DNA of 64,000 bases from Sepiola atlantica (taxonomy: Eukaryota; Mollusca; Cephalopoda; Sepiida; Sepiolidae). The stretch is from the NCBI GenBank assembly GCA_963556195.1, contig OY744516.1, forward strand, positions 32,501,593 to 32,565,592. The letters run 5' to 3'. Made by a program: the position numbers and the translations under genes. The notes beneath the pieces were generated by a model. The model was not told the origin of the DNA. It did no database searches and worked only from the letters and a program-made list of their open reading frames with translations. Position 1 is the first letter of the stretch. Every line of letters begins with the position of its first letter. Positions 10,983-21,829 of the stretch are shown here, in pieces.

Positions 10983-11925
10983 GTGTAATGGATTAATGAT
11001 ATTAACCAAATATAATAAACAAAAAAACAAATTAAAAAAAACAGTTAAAAAAATCATTTAATATAGACATAAAAACTTAATTGAAATAAGTAGATGTTTA
11101 AGCCTACTTTTGAAATTAGAATTATTGTGTATAACATTTATTTTTATAACAAGTATTACATAAACTATTATAAAGAAAAGGCTACCAATTTATTTACACT
11201 GCTTTTATAGCATGCCCCAATGTAATATCCACAAAGTATACATGCAAGACTATCAGAAAATACCTTAAATGAAGGAATCTGAAATAAATTAGTTAACATT
11301 TTCTTTTCGGTTTTTAATGATTGTTACAATAAGAAAGTTTAGAATAAACAAAGCGATAACAAAGAATTGTGAGATTATTAAACGATACTAGATAAGTTAA
11401 AGTTAGGATAGAAAAGAGCAGCACTTTCCTTTATATGTCACTTTTAAACTTACATTATGTTTCTATGATAGTTTTGCAAAAGTATCAATGAAATTAAAAT
11501 GTTGTCTGTTCAGTTACTTTTGAGCATTACTTTTTATTATTGCTTATATATATTTATGAACAAGCACCACATAAGTTATTTCTATATAGTCTAATATTAC
11601 AAGGAATATTATAAATAGGGTGGAAGAAAAAAAAAATACCTGTTTTGAAAACTCATTTATATAGCATTGTGAATTCATTTTTTTTTTCATTTTTCAAAGA
11701 ATTCTGAAAATGACTAAAGAAAATTCTTTTTATTCAATAATAACATTCTATAAAAGGTTGATTGAATAAAAAAAATAGTACCTAAATCACATGAAATTTG
11801 GCAAAATATGTCTTGTTTACAGGTCCATCTTGCCGAGTAGGGTAGCATCGTGCCTGGTTACTATACCAGGTATTTTTATACCCCCGCTAATAATATGTAT
11901 ATATACCTATATTTATATATTCTCT
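10983..11925. other. AT-rich noncoding region
   Basis: No gene or known repeat is recognised. There is a short self-complementary segment near 11845-11875 (GCCTGGTTACTATACCAGGTA). Confidence 0.4.
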
Positions 11926-11929
11926 TGAG

Positions 11930-12175
11930 TGATTCCAGTTAGAAGGGCACAAGCGAGAGCAATGCCCTTCGATATCGATGATAATTTTAAAATTGACGAA
12001 AATAACGACACTCCTCGTTTTTGTATTAAATAAAAAACAAGAATTCCTCTTAGTTGATTGCAGTAGAAGAGCACGAATGAAAGCAACGCCCTCCGATATC
12101 GATGATTTAAAAATTACAAAATTAAAGACACTCCTCGTTGTTGTATAAAAAAAAACAAGAATTCCTCTCTCTATA
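11930..12175. repeat. two-unit tandem duplication (about 120 bp)
   Basis: Unit 1 (about 11930-12053) and unit 2 (about 12054-12172) share GCAATGCCCTTCGATATCGATG / GCAACGCCCTCCGATATCGATG, GACACTCCTCGTT and ACAAGAATTCCTCT. The block abuts the 3' end of the minus-strand LINE at 12185. Confidence 0.7.
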
Positions 12176-12184
12176 TATATTTAC

Positions 12185-13920
12185 TTTTGTTCACCCCAAA
12201 CAAGGCATATTGCTACTGAGACGTAAGTGGCTACTGTAATTAGGAGCCAAATTTATAGGCGGCATCCCTAGGCGGTGAGTTGTGTAGCAAGATATTTGTT
12301 CACATTACATTTAAAATTCTGCATATTGGTACAGTCGGGGTAACAGGGAGCAGGGAAGGAAATTCCAAAGGGAAGCAGTCCGAAAAAAGATGCTATTAGA
12401 GTAGAAAGTTTTCCGCGGTCTGGAGACTTCTACAGTGAAAGAGTGGGATCTTGCTGCTGGTCTGGTTGATCTGGGATATTTACGTTAAGTGCAGTAAGTT
12501 CATTGGAGCACATTCCATGGAAGTACTTGTAAAATAAGCACAGGGATACCACATTGCAGCAATGGGACAAGGGCTGGAGCTTGGTAGAGAGTGCAGGATC
12601 TATTAGGTTAGAAACTATTTTTTGTACCCTGATTGGAGCACCAGCAACAATACATCATGCATGAGCAAATAGTGACTTTATAGAGATATAGGATACTGTC
12701 AGGTGTGAGAAGTTTTCTAGCTCGTTAGAAGGAGTCCACTTTCTTTGCAGCAGACTTGGCAGTATCTTCTATGTATTTATTCCAACTCATGTTGTCTGTG
12801 AATGTTAGGTCGTGGGGTGTAAATGCCGGGTTCTAAGTAAGAGTCCTATCAGCCATGGCAATCAGTGTTTGGAAAAGTTTCTTATAATTGTTAAAGGAAA
12901 GGAGCATTGTCTTGGTAGCATTTAATGTGACCATCCATTCATGGCCCCATTTAACTACAGACTGGAGGTCATTTTCTAAGAATTCAACTATTTCCTTGGA
13001 TATGTGTGTGTTCGATTTGCTCACTTGTCAAGAATAGAGTGTGTTGTCATCAGCAAATATACCCATCTCAGACACGATTGCATCAGGGAGGTCGTTTATA
13101 AAGATCAGGAATAATAATTGTCCAAGTATCAACCCTCTGGGACAAACCCGCAGTAATGTGATGTTTTGATGTACGGACATCAAGAACAACCTGAATCTTT
13201 CTTTTAGTTAATAAGAATCTAATTATATTAAATATATGTCTAGTAATACTGTACAAATAAATTTTCCTTAGAAGAGCTTCATGCTAGACCTTGTTAAAGG
13301 CCTTGGATATATCAAGTGCTACTGTCCTTGCTTCACCTGCCTTATCCAGTGTATGGTATATGCATTCAGAGCTGACAGTTAGCATATCCGCGGTTGAATG
13401 AGATTGCCTAAATCAATACTGTTGGTCAGAAAGAAGTTTAGCATTTTCGAGAAGGTGGACCATCGCAAGATTGATTAATGATTCAAAGATTTTAGCAAAG
13501 AGGAGACTTATGAGGCGATAATTAATTGGGTCAGTACTATCATCAGCATTATTGAAAACTGATACCACAGAGGCAACTTTTCAGCTATCATGAAAGCAAG
13601 ATTCGGTAAGGCATTCGTTATAGAGTTTGGAGAGAACAGGGGCCAGCTCAGCAGAGCATTTCTTTATTACTATAGCTATGATAAGATGTGATCCACATGC
13701 TTTAGAGGTGTCAAGATTTTTATATCTTGGACATAGGAAGGGGTGATTCAGATCTTCTACTGCTGTTTCCATCCGTGGTGGGAAATTTGGGTGAGAGTGG
13801 TTTGTGTAGTTCAAGGTGAACCGATCGGCAAGCAGTTCAGCCTTATGCATTGCTGTTCAAGCGATATTGTGGTGCTTGGATGATAGGGGAATTCTTGACT
13901 GTCCATTGTTCATCACACTA
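12185..13920 (-). pseudogene. Jockey-like LINE, reverse transcriptase and 3' end (copy 1, 3' part)
   Basis: Minus-strand frames give, in order: a linker containing KKCSAELAPVLSKLYNE (about 13620-13680); SVVSVFNNADDSTDPINYR; a palm segment TVALDISKAFNKV with motif A Asp changed to Asn; the intact motif C FADD (about 13040-13055); then DLQSVVKWGHEWMVTLNATKT (about 12900-12980). The 3' tail ends in the reverse complement of GTTTGGGGTGAAC at about 12188-12200, the same tail as copy 2. Several frameshifts and stops make it a pseudogene. It continues beyond the MITE at 13921-14586 into 14589-15125. The sequence resembles Jockey/CR1-group polymerases. Confidence 0.85.
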
Positions 13921-14586
13921 CAGGGTGTTCCAAAAGTCTTGGCCACATTTCAAGCCCTCATATCTGCTGGACTATGAATGGTAGTAAGATGAAAATGGTA
14001 CCATTTTAAAGCTAAATTTATTAAGTCAATGGTGACATGTACCTCGACATGCTGGAAAACTGGTTAATGGATAAGTTGAGTGAGGAAGAGTCTGACCATT
14101 TCATTTTCTAACAGGATGGGGTGCCACCGCACTGGAGCCTCAGGTTTAGACAGTATCTAAACACAACACTGTCAAACAGATGGATTGGACAGTCTGGACG
14201 AGATGATCGCGTTCTCATGCTCTGGCCTCCCAGGTCTCCAGATCTCACACCCTGCGATTTTTTTTTGTGCATCTCCTGTCTTTGTGTTAATCATCTTTTG
14301 TTCTTTTGTTGCTCTTTCAAAGAAGAATGGTCTGTAGACAGCTTTCTTGGACATTGCCTTTTTATGGAATTTTGTGCGAAATGTACATTGGACAGTTTTT
14401 GAAAATTCAAGGATGCAAAACGCCTTTTCTGGTTGAGTGAACGTCATTACTGGGCCTGAAAAGATATGACAAAAATCATTAGCATTACAAAAAAACTTTA
14501 AAATGGTACCAGTTTCATCTTACTACCATTCATAGTCCAGCAGATATGAGGACTTGAAATGTGCCCAAGACTTTTGGAACACCCTG
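13921..14586. mobile_element. Tc1/mariner-type element with about 92-bp TIRs, inserted in the LINE
   Basis: Ends CAGGGTGTTCCAAAAGTCTT and AAGACTTTTGGAACACCCTG are inverted copies that stay more than 95% alike for roughly 92 bp, through GGTACCATTTTAAAG. TA lies on both sides (13919-13920, 14587-14588). The LINE reads through when the element is removed, so this is a later insertion. The interior keeps only about 75 codons of transposase, with non-transposase filler to the right. It is therefore a non-autonomous, internally deleted copy. The high TIR identity suggests fairly recent activity. Confidence 0.92.
14048..14275 (+). pseudogene. Tc1/mariner-type transposase catalytic fragment
   Basis: The frame reads MLENWLMDKL...HFIF, a stop (TAA), then QDGVPPHWSLRFRQYLN...RWIG and PPRSPDLTPCDFFL. 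QDG.PPHW and SPDLTP.DFFL are the second and third catalytic-acid regions of Tc3-like DDE transposases. The N-terminal helix-turn-helix and first Asp are absent, and sequence after DFFL is unrelated. It is a remnant inside the MITE-like element, not an enzyme. Confidence 0.85.
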
Positions 14587-14588
14587 TA

Positions 14589-15125
14589 TTATAAATTTTA
14601 CAGAAATCACGAGTTCCTAACTTCTGTGACTCAATGTGTTTTCTGGTCATCTCAGTATACCTACTCTTAGTGGTTTCTTGATGCTACAAATTTTTGACTA
14701 TTTGTAGCTGACTTATAGCGGTTAAAACAGTGGAATGCTTACTGCCTATGCACGATAACAGCTGCACAGGTCGAAGTCAGCTATTGGAGGGTAGTAGGGC
14801 TTACTATAAAATTTCTACATTGGGGCTATGTTGTCAAGAATATGTTGACAAGAGAAGCTAGCTGGTCCTCATGATCTGGAAAGCAGGTCGGGAAAGTGAT
14901 AGTTTGTGGGAGGGAATGTGCAATTGAAAAACTATGCATGCTGTTACAAATGGGTCTATGTAGCTCAGGAAATCAAGCCAATCTCTGTGGTGGGCATTAC
15001 ATCCCCAAATACATGGATTTGGTCGCTTGGATCCAAGGAAAGTTCATCTATTATTGGAGATGTAGTCGAGTAGGGCACAGTCCTGTGTCGAGAACGGTAG
15101 AAGAAATATAGGTAACTAATCATCG
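14589..15125 (-). pseudogene. Jockey-like LINE, endonuclease-to-RT linker (copy 1, 5' part)
   Basis: Minus-strand reading gives FFYRSRHRT, SPIIDELSLDPSDQIHVFGD (about 15010-15100) and, after a frame change, NAHHRDWLDF. The GD.NAHH.DW string is the hallmark of the C-terminal half of an APE-type endonuclease in LINE ORF2. A later segment, rich in stops, includes EMTRKHIES (about 14640-14665), matching the start of copy 2 at about 15165. The 5' end is truncated at about 15125, exactly where copy 2 begins in the opposite orientation. Confidence 0.82.
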
Positions 15126-17000
15126 TCAGACTGTGATAGATGAAGCAAAAAGAAGGTATATAGAGATGACCAGAAAACGCATTGAGTAACATCTTCAATA
15201 GTGTGGTTAATAATGGGAAATCAACAATTCCCCCGCTATCCAACAACAATGATGTCGTTTGCACGGCAACTGACAAGGCTGAACTACTTGCCCAGCATTT
15301 TGCCTCAAACTCCACTTTGAACTCCACAAACCACTCTCTCCCAAATTTCCCATTGCGGACTGAAGCCACACTTGATGATCAGACCATCACCCCATCTCAT
15401 GTTCGGGACATCATAAAAAACTTTGACACCTTCAAAGCATGTGGGCCTGATCTTATATCAGTAATAGTAATAAAGAAATGCTCTGCTGAACTGGACCCTG
15501 TTCTCTCCAAACCTTACAACAAATGCTTTGCCAAATCTTGTTTCCCTGATAGCTGGAAAATTGCCTCTGTGGTACCAGTCTTCAAGAATTCTGCAGGTAG
15601 AACTGACTCTCACAATTACTGCCACTGTTCACTAAAATCTTTGAATTCTTAATCAATCTAGTAATAGTCTGTCACCTCGTAATGCTAAACTTCTCTCTGA
15701 CCATCAGCATGGATTTAGGCAAGCATGGTCTACTGCAGATATCCTAACAATCATCTTTGAATGCTAATACAATACACTGGACAAGGCAGGTGAAGTTAAG
15801 GTGGTAGCGCTTGATATATTCAAAGCTTTTGACAAGGTCTAGAATAAAAGTATTCTCATAAAAATTAATTCATATGGTATTACTGGACGAATATTTAATA
15901 TAATTAGATCCTTCTTATCCAACAGAAAGATCCAGGTTGTCCTCGATGGCTGTTATTCCAAACAACATGACATAAATGCAGGTGTACCCCAAGGATCGAT
16001 CCTTGGACATTTATTGTTCCTGATTTTCATCAATGACCTCCCTGATAACATTGTGTCTGAGATGGGTATATTTGCTTACGACACCATGCTCTACTCTAGT
16101 TATGTGGGTAAAACAGATGTGCACATATCTGAGGCAATGGCTGAATCCTTAGAAAGTGACCTCCAGTCTGTAGTGGAACGGGGTCATAAATGGATGGTAA
16201 CATTTAATGCTGCTAAGAAAAAGCTTATTTTCTTCAACAACTACAAGAAATCTCTTCAACCACCGATTGCCATGGCAAATAACACCCTACCTGAGAGTCC
16301 AACATTCAAACTCCTCAGCCTAACATTGACAGGTAACATGAATACATAGAAATACATAGAAGACATTGCCAATTCTGCTGCAAAGAAAGTGGGCTCCCTC
16401 TACGGTGATAGAAACTTTCTCACACCTGACAGTATCCTATATCTCTACAAAGTCATCATCCGCCCATGCATGGAGTATTACTGTCACATCTGGGCTGGTG
16501 CACTATCCACTAGTCTCTCCATCTTAGACAAAATCCAAAAAAGAGTCTCTAATCTAATAGGTCCCTCACTATCCACCAAGCTCCAACCCCTGTCCCATCG
16601 CTGCAATGTTGAATCCTTGTGCTTGTTTTACAAGCACTTCAATGGAATGTGCTCCGATGAACTTGCTGCTTTGGTTCCCCCCTCGACAAAAATACACTAG
16701 ACCAAACCGACAATCAGCTAAATCCCATCCATTCACTGTGGAGGTCCCCAGATGCTGGAGAGCCTTCCACTCCAACAGCTTCTTTCCTTGAGATGCCGGT
16801 CTTTGGAACTTCCTCCCTGCTCCCTGTTTCCCCGACTGTATCGACATGCAGACATTTAAAACTAATGTGAACAAGCATCTTGCTGCACAGCTCCCAATTT
16901 AGGATGACCCCCCCTAAACTTTGACCTTAATTCTCAGTAGCCTCTTGCATCTACAGTGGCAACTTGCCTTGTTTGGGGTGAACTAAGTTAAAAAAAAACC
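15126..17000 (+). pseudogene. Jockey-like LINE, reverse transcriptase to 3' end (copy 2)
   Basis: Plus-strand frames give: IEMTRKRIE (about 15160), the linker ORF 15182-15652 with KKCSAELDPVLSKPYN and DSWKIASVVPVFK; VVALDIFKAFDKV (motif A, about 15805-15840, Asp present); GVPQGSILG.LLFLIFINDLPD (motif B, about 15985-16040); FAYDTMLYS (16069-16095), where the catalytic FADD is changed to FAYD; and the C-terminal region VGSLYGDRNFLTPDSILYLYK...MEYYCHIWAGA and ending PAPCFPDCIDMQTFKTNVNKH near 16870. A short 3' tail with GTTTGGGGTGAACTAAGTTAAAAAAAAA ends at about 17000. The motif-C mutation and frameshifts make it inactive. Confidence 0.88.
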
Positions 17001-17127
17001 TTTTAAAAACTAGTGCTATGTTGTTTTCTTAATCTAAAGCACATGTAGGCTTGGTTTTCAGATTCTGGACTAAGTTCTCTGGTCAAGGAAAGAGTGTTAC
17101 AGATATAAACTCCTGGCATATCAAAAC

Positions 17128-17131
<4 letters not shown>

Positions 17132-17186
<55 letters not shown>
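17132..17186. repeat. (TA)n array
   Basis: First of two TA arrays between the LINE and the gypsy integrase. The 110-bp segment between them has no recognised content. Confidence 0.97.
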
Positions 17187-17187
<1 letters not shown>

Positions 17188-17289
17188 GAATGTTAAGTCT
17201 GCACTATCTTGGATTTAGTTAGTTTGTCTGGGGATTTAAACTGCATTTTACATTTTTTTTTCTTTTTCTTAATGACTCAAAGCTTCTTT

Positions 17290-17296
<7 letters not shown>

Positions 17297-17353
<57 letters not shown>
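17297..17353. repeat. (TA)n array
   Basis: Lies downstream, in the minus sense, of the gypsy integrase stop. The 130 bp between array and stop may be 3' element sequence. Confidence 0.97.
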
Positions 17354-17354
<1 letters not shown>

Positions 17355-17483
17355 GTAATATGTTATATTATTTTATAATATCATAATTCTTGTCAAGCTG
17401 TCCTCTTCAGTCATGATATTCTGCCTATTCCACCCATCGTTTCCAATCCTCGCTTGTTATTATTGATCATTCAACTGGCAATT

Positions 17484-18563
17484 CTATTTACCCTTATCCT
17501 CGAGTGACTCTTGTAGGTGCCTATTGGCTGCTCGTACAGTGTTGGCTGGATGGAGAGATCGCACCATGGTTGCTCGGGTATACATGCATTCCATCACTAA
17601 TGTGTGGTGCATTGGTATCAACTGGTTGTGTCTGTTGTTATATAGACTTTCAGTCAACTCTGCTCTTGCGGGCTTGAGGAACTGTCTGTTCCTTCGAGGA
17701 ATACTGCTATCTGCAGATTCTACAAGGTATGACTTTAGCTCTGCAGTTGTTTGTGTAACTGTTCCAGGTACCCACAACTTGGTTTTCTTATCTTGGATAC
17801 GGGCTTGCTGACCTGCATGCAATGGTGGATGGTGGTGACTATTCCGTTGGTTATACCGGTTATTTGTCTTGTCTTTGCTCCATTGCATTATGTCTCTGGT
17901 TTGCTCATCTCCAAACTGTTGCTTAGAGACAAGTGGTGTTCTGATGGGCCTCCCATTGAGGAGTTCTGCTGGGGATTTAAGGTTGGTTGAAAGCCGTGTG
18001 GCTCTATATAACATTATCGACAAATGGCAATCATTGCCAGTTTCTCGGGCCTTCAGAAGTAGTTGATTGCATACGCCAACCATTTTTTCTGCAAACCCAT
18101 TGGATTGAGGGTAATGTGGTGATGATGTTGTGTGCTTAAAGCTGAACTTCTCTGCAAAGCTGGCAAATTCCATACTTGTGCACTTAGGCCCATCGTCACT
18201 ATAGATCACTTCAGGAACACCTTGTTCCTCAAATATTTGTTTCATCTGCCTGATCACTGCAGCAGATGTTGTTGACTGCAGGCGCCGTACAAATGGACTG
18301 CGGCTATATTGGTCTACCACTAAAAGGTACTTACTTCCTTCCATTGTGAAGAGATCTGTGCTGATATACTGCCATGGGTAAGAAGGGGTTTCATGCTGAA
18401 GCAATGTTTTTGATGGGAAACTTGGTTGATACTTCTGACATGTGGGGCATCTTGCAACCATGTCCTCAATGTCCTTATTTATTCCTACCCAGTAAACAAC
18501 AGTTCTGGCCCGCAGCCGGTTTTTTTCTACTCCCTGATGTGATAAGTGCAGTTGTTGCAGAAC
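17484..18563 (-). CDS. Ty3/gypsy-type retrotransposon integrase (partial polyprotein, open)
   Basis: An uninterrupted frame of about 360 codons. Upstream of the first Met (18461), the frame continues to about 18563 and supplies a zinc-binding H2C2 domain: LHLSHQG with two His, then CPTC. The rve core follows. Counting from Met 18461, the catalytic residues are Asp36 (STDLF), Asp89 (YSDDGP) and Glu125 (NGFAEK), a DD35E spacing. A basic, Gln-rich C-terminal region ends at the stop at 17484. It inserts retrotransposon cDNA in the nucleus. Protease, RT and RNase H are missing: a stop lies just upstream of 18563, and no such motifs are seen to the right. Being open in a window of decayed elements, it is relatively young. 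K02A2.6-like gypsy elements are the closest type I recognise. Confidence 0.88.
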   Translation of the reverse strand, partial: VLQQLHLSHQGVEKNRLRARTVVYWVGINKDIEDMVARCPTCQKYQPSFPSKTLLQHETPSYPWQYISTDLFTMEGSKYLLVVDQYSRSPFVRRLQSTTSAAVIRQMKQIFEEQGVPEVIYSDDGPKCTSMEFASFAEKFSFKHTTSSPHYPQSNGFAEKMVGVCNQLLLKARETGNDCHLSIMLYRATRLSTNLKSPAELLNGRPIRTPLVSKQQFGDEQTRDIMQWSKDKTNNRYNQRNSHHHPPLHAGQQARIQDKKTKLWVPGTVTQTTAELKSYLVESADSSIPRRNRQFLKPARAELTESLYNNRHNQLIPMHHTLVMECMYTRATMVRSLHPANTVRAANRHLQESLEDKGK

Positions 18564-18699
18564 ATCTGGTTATCTCATGGTGTCTGTTCAAATTCTGCAG
18601 AAGCACTGGTTGTTTTGTTTTGATCTGTTTTGGTTTTTTCTTGTTCAAAAAATGTAGAAGCCCTGTTTTTCTTGAGTTAAGTTCGATAAGCACACATTT

Positions 18700-18839
18700 T
18701 GGGCCACTTTATTTTGAAGAAAATGTAAATGAAAATGTATTTCTGCCTAATCTGAAATAAATGTTTTTAGTTATTGTGCTCGACGCTTCATCTATTTTGT
18801 CGATGTAGATTGTTGCAATGTTCATTTCAGTGTAAATCC
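18700..18839. other. unassigned AT-rich spacer
   Basis: No motif is recognised between the integrase fragment and the U2-family tail. Confidence 0.35.
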
Positions 18840-18935
18840 GGTGACCATATTTATTGAGCTGGATTTTCCCCACATTTGTAACCGGCCTTGTGTCTAACTC
18901 TGCCCTCGTGGGGAAGAAAGTAAACAGGGACAGTA
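18840..18935 (+). mobile_element. tail fragment of the U2-family repeat
   Basis: GCTGGATTTTCCCCAC, CCTTGTGTCTAACTCTGCCC and TCGTGGGGAAGAAAGTAAACAGGGAC match the tail block found at 59430-59470, 63286-63312 and 63425-63475. There is no U2 head here. Confidence 0.6.
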
Positions 18936-19099
18936 AAAAAGGAACTGTCAAAAAAAAAAAAAAGAAACTGCACCAAACAAATCTCATTTGTTTTTTGTTT
19001 TTTACACTTTGTTGCCCTCCTCGTTCGTACACAGTGTTAAGAAAGGATTATTATACCTGCCTCAGGGGAAAAAACAACTCTATTTTATATATATATATA

Positions 19100-19958
19100 G
19101 AAGAGGAAAAAGTTTAAGGCAATAATTACAATTAAACGATATATCTTACAAAGTTTGTTACATGTTGGTACATATTAAAAAAAAATTAGGTCTAACTGCA
19201 TTCTATCTCCCCCCCCCTCCCCTCTCTTTCTCTCTCGTCTTAATATATTTGTACTATAATCTATGTTCCATAACAAAAAGAGAAATTAATTATGATTAAT
19301 AAAAAAATATCAAAAGTTAAAATTTTAAACTAAATAAATTATTATTAAACGGAATTTGGGTGCATATATTAACAAGACAATGTATTGTTGTGCAATTATC
19401 TTCAATGTCTGGTTACAAATTTACATAAATTACATGCTTAAGCTTACATACACATCTTTGAATTCATGTGAATTATGTGTCAAAGTGCTCTAATCAATTA
19501 AATCTCTATTTTTCCAAATATTGTCAGGAACTAAAAAGCTTTTTATAACTTTCAATTTTGATTTTAAAAAAGTAAATCCTAATAAAGAAACACTCAATTG
19601 AAATACCTGCCAGTACTGGGTAAGAGGTTATAATTATAATCTGAAACCTCCACTGTCTGTATAATAGATATTGAACAATGCTGCTTTGGTTTGAGATTAT
19701 AACTTCAAATAATAGTAATTTAGTGTTTTATATGTGTTACTAATAAAATTAATTAACTTGAAAGATTTTGAGGAGAGAGCAAGATCTGTTTTTTACAGTT
19801 TCCTGAAATATTTTTTTGCATCCATTATTTATCAATGCGTAACTTCCAAAAAAATGCTGCAAGAACTTGATTTTCTTTATCAAGGTTCCATAAATAATTA
19901 AAAAAATAAATTGTGAAACCTGGTTGGGCAAACAGACAAAAAACAAAAACAACTAGTG

Positions 19959-19960
<2 letters not shown>
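19100..19960. other. AT-rich noncoding region
   Basis: Contains a C-rich/CT patch near 19209-19240. Otherwise nothing is recognised. Confidence 0.4.

Positions 19961-20023
<63 letters not shown>
19961..20023. repeat. (TA)n array adjoining a Penelope-type terminus
   Basis: The array ends directly at AAAGATAGGTCGTTCATT, the start of a 150-bp block repeated at 26650. Confidence 0.97.
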
Positions 20024-20026
<3 letters not shown>

Positions 20027-20178
20027 ATAGGTCGTTCATTTAAAAGCATTGGTGGGTCAGAATTATTAAAATTGAAAATAGAAGCCTTTATCAATGCAAG
20101 ATAAATTAATTTTTTTTCTTTAATCTTATTTATTTCGGAATAATATTCCATCATCAGAGTTGACCAGTATTGTGTCAT
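20024..20178 (-). mobile_element. Penelope-like terminal repeat, family B, copy 1
   Basis: About 150 bp alignable to 26650-26810: GGTCGTTCATTTAAAAGCATTG, AAATTGAAAATAGAAGCCTT, TATCAATGCAAGAT and ATCATCAGAGTTGACCAGTA are shared. On the minus strand it carries a hammerhead-like motif. A second AAGATAGGTCGTTCAT occurs at 20330, possibly another end. Confidence 0.65.
20093..20165 (-). ncRNA. hammerhead ribozyme-like motif (family B, copy 1)
   Basis: Minus strand: CTGATGA at 20157-20151, stem II GGAAT/ATTCC (20149-20137), GAAA at 20136-20133. Stem III pairs ATAAAT (20133-20128) with ATTTAT (20106-20101) over a long loop, followed by cleavage-site C (20100) in an ATC context. A short stem I (CAA/TTG) is possible. 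The related copy at 26724-26785 keeps stem III through a paired A-T to T-A change. Catalytic activity is inferred. Confidence 0.7.
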
Positions 20179-20179
20179 T

Positions 20180-20870
20180 TTTTTTTTTTAAATAAAAATA
20201 AATAAACTTTTTTTTGTTTTTTGATATAATGTCCTTGTAATGAGTGTTATCCGCGGTGATGTTCTTGGTGGTTATGAATTCAAATTCTGGTTGTCAAACG
20301 AAGACGCATTGGCACGCTGGTAGTTTAGAAAGATAGGTCGTTCATAAGAAACAATAAAGTGTTCGATCGTCGATTCTACAACAGCTAATATAAAGTATTT
20401 AATTTAAAAACTATACAGTACAGTGTCTGTTTGGTGTACCGGGTTTTAATCGGTATGGACATGCCGTTTTCTAGAGTAGAAACCATCTTATATTTTAAGG
20501 AGGAAGAACAAACACTGACATAAAAGACCACCCCAAACAAACCGCCCACCCTGCCAAAACACCCCCTCGTCCCCAATATCTTCACTCGAAAATGAACAAC
20601 CCCACAATCGCACGGCAACTTTGAATCAGCCATTTGAACACTTTATTATATCTCTTCTTCATTATATAAGATACCCAATTTCTGGATTAACCACCTAGAT
20701 AAACATAAGGATTACTGTTTGATCTATTTCCGTTTTTTCTATTTTAATATTTCATGAGAAAATGGCAATAAATATGTTATAATCTATATATCTATATAAT
20801 AAAGTACAGTAAGTTGTTTCCCAAATCAATGTCATTAATAGCTTTCTTTCTGTTTTATTCTCATTAATCA
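20180..20870. other. AT-rich noncoding region
   Basis: Includes a minus-strand ORF (20385-20633, 82 codons) with no recognisable family. Nothing else is seen. Confidence 0.35.
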
Positions 20871-20970
20871 TTTTCTTATGCAGAACTTTTGTAAATGTTT
20901 TAACAAGAAAATAATGCATTTCGATTCGATTTCTTTCATCAAATATTTCATCTGCCTAAGAACAAATTTC

Positions 20971-21114
20971 AGATGGGAATTTTCTGAACTAGATAGCAGA
21001 AGCAGCAGAGCCTTAGCAAATATGAAATACTTAGAGTTAGAAGACATAGAGCCAATCCGAATAGCTCAGTTAGAAGTGCAACAGATCAAAGATCTAAAGG
21101 TCCAATTTTCTCGG
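20971..21114 (+). other. possible orphan exon (weak)
   Basis: A 48-codon open stretch begins after TTTCAG (acceptor-like) with RWEFSELDSRSSRALANMKY and ends near CTCG|GTGTGC (donor-like). The charged, helical composition is unlike the surrounding AT-rich frames. The WEF.ELD start faintly recalls the first EF-hand of SPARC-type domains, but no calcium loop follows. It could also be a decayed element. No partner exon was found. Confidence 0.2.
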
Positions 21115-21234
21115 TGTGCACTTTTTTTCTTTATTGTAGAATATCTATTATTTAATCGTGATACATTACTTATTTAAATCAAAAATACAATATCATAAAC
21201 GAGTCAGCTATTATAATAGTTTATTAGTAGTTAA

Positions 21235-21545
21235 AAAAGAAAATACTGAATTTGTTTTAGATCCTTTCGGAAATTTAAATCAATTCGGAAACATTTAACC
21301 TGTTGAATACAAAGTCATTTTAACTAGCTTTAAAATTCTTAGCAGATCCTCATATATTAAAATATTGAAATTATATGAAGCTATTCACATAGAGAAATTT
21401 TATAAATTCAGATTAAAACAACATTACCTTAAAAACTACAAATAATTATAGTTTTATAGGAGTTTGCTTGAATTAATAATTTAATAATCAAACAATACTG
21501 TAATAGTTACATTTAACTTTCACAATTAAATTTTAAAACATAAAA
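21235..21545 (+). repeat. dispersed AT-rich repeat, copy 1
   Basis: Aligns along its length with 43310-43565: CATTTAACCTGTTGAATACAAAGTC / CATTTAAACTGTTGAATAGAAAGTC, GCTTTAAAATTCTTA, GATTAAAACAACATTAC and TTAATAATTTAAT.AA.AAACAATAC. The inverse of the same block lies at 59690-59890. No coding potential or element class is recognised. Confidence 0.7.
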
Positions 21546-21599
21546 TAATATTTCTGATACTAAATTAACTTATTTTAAATCATTATTTCCCAAAGTGGG

Positions 21600-21829
21600 C
21601 CGTACCCCCTCCCCTGAGCCGATGCTCTGATATCGAGTGACGCAAAAGGGGGCAGTCAGGGGAATACAGTGTAGTATTAAGAGCATTTAAACAATAAATA
21701 GCTTGTTTCTGTCTTTTTTTACAAAATTTGAATGAAAAAATATGTCATAGACTCAGCCACTAGTGTAGAAGAACTCATACGCAATTTATAGATAATAAAC
21801 ATGTTTAAAAAAAAAAGCCATGGAACTTT
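21600..21829. other. spacer with G/C patch
   Basis: GGGCCGTACCCCCTCCCCTGAGCC near 21598-21625 resembles an end of the hAT MITE at 22215 but lacks its partner. Confidence 0.3.
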
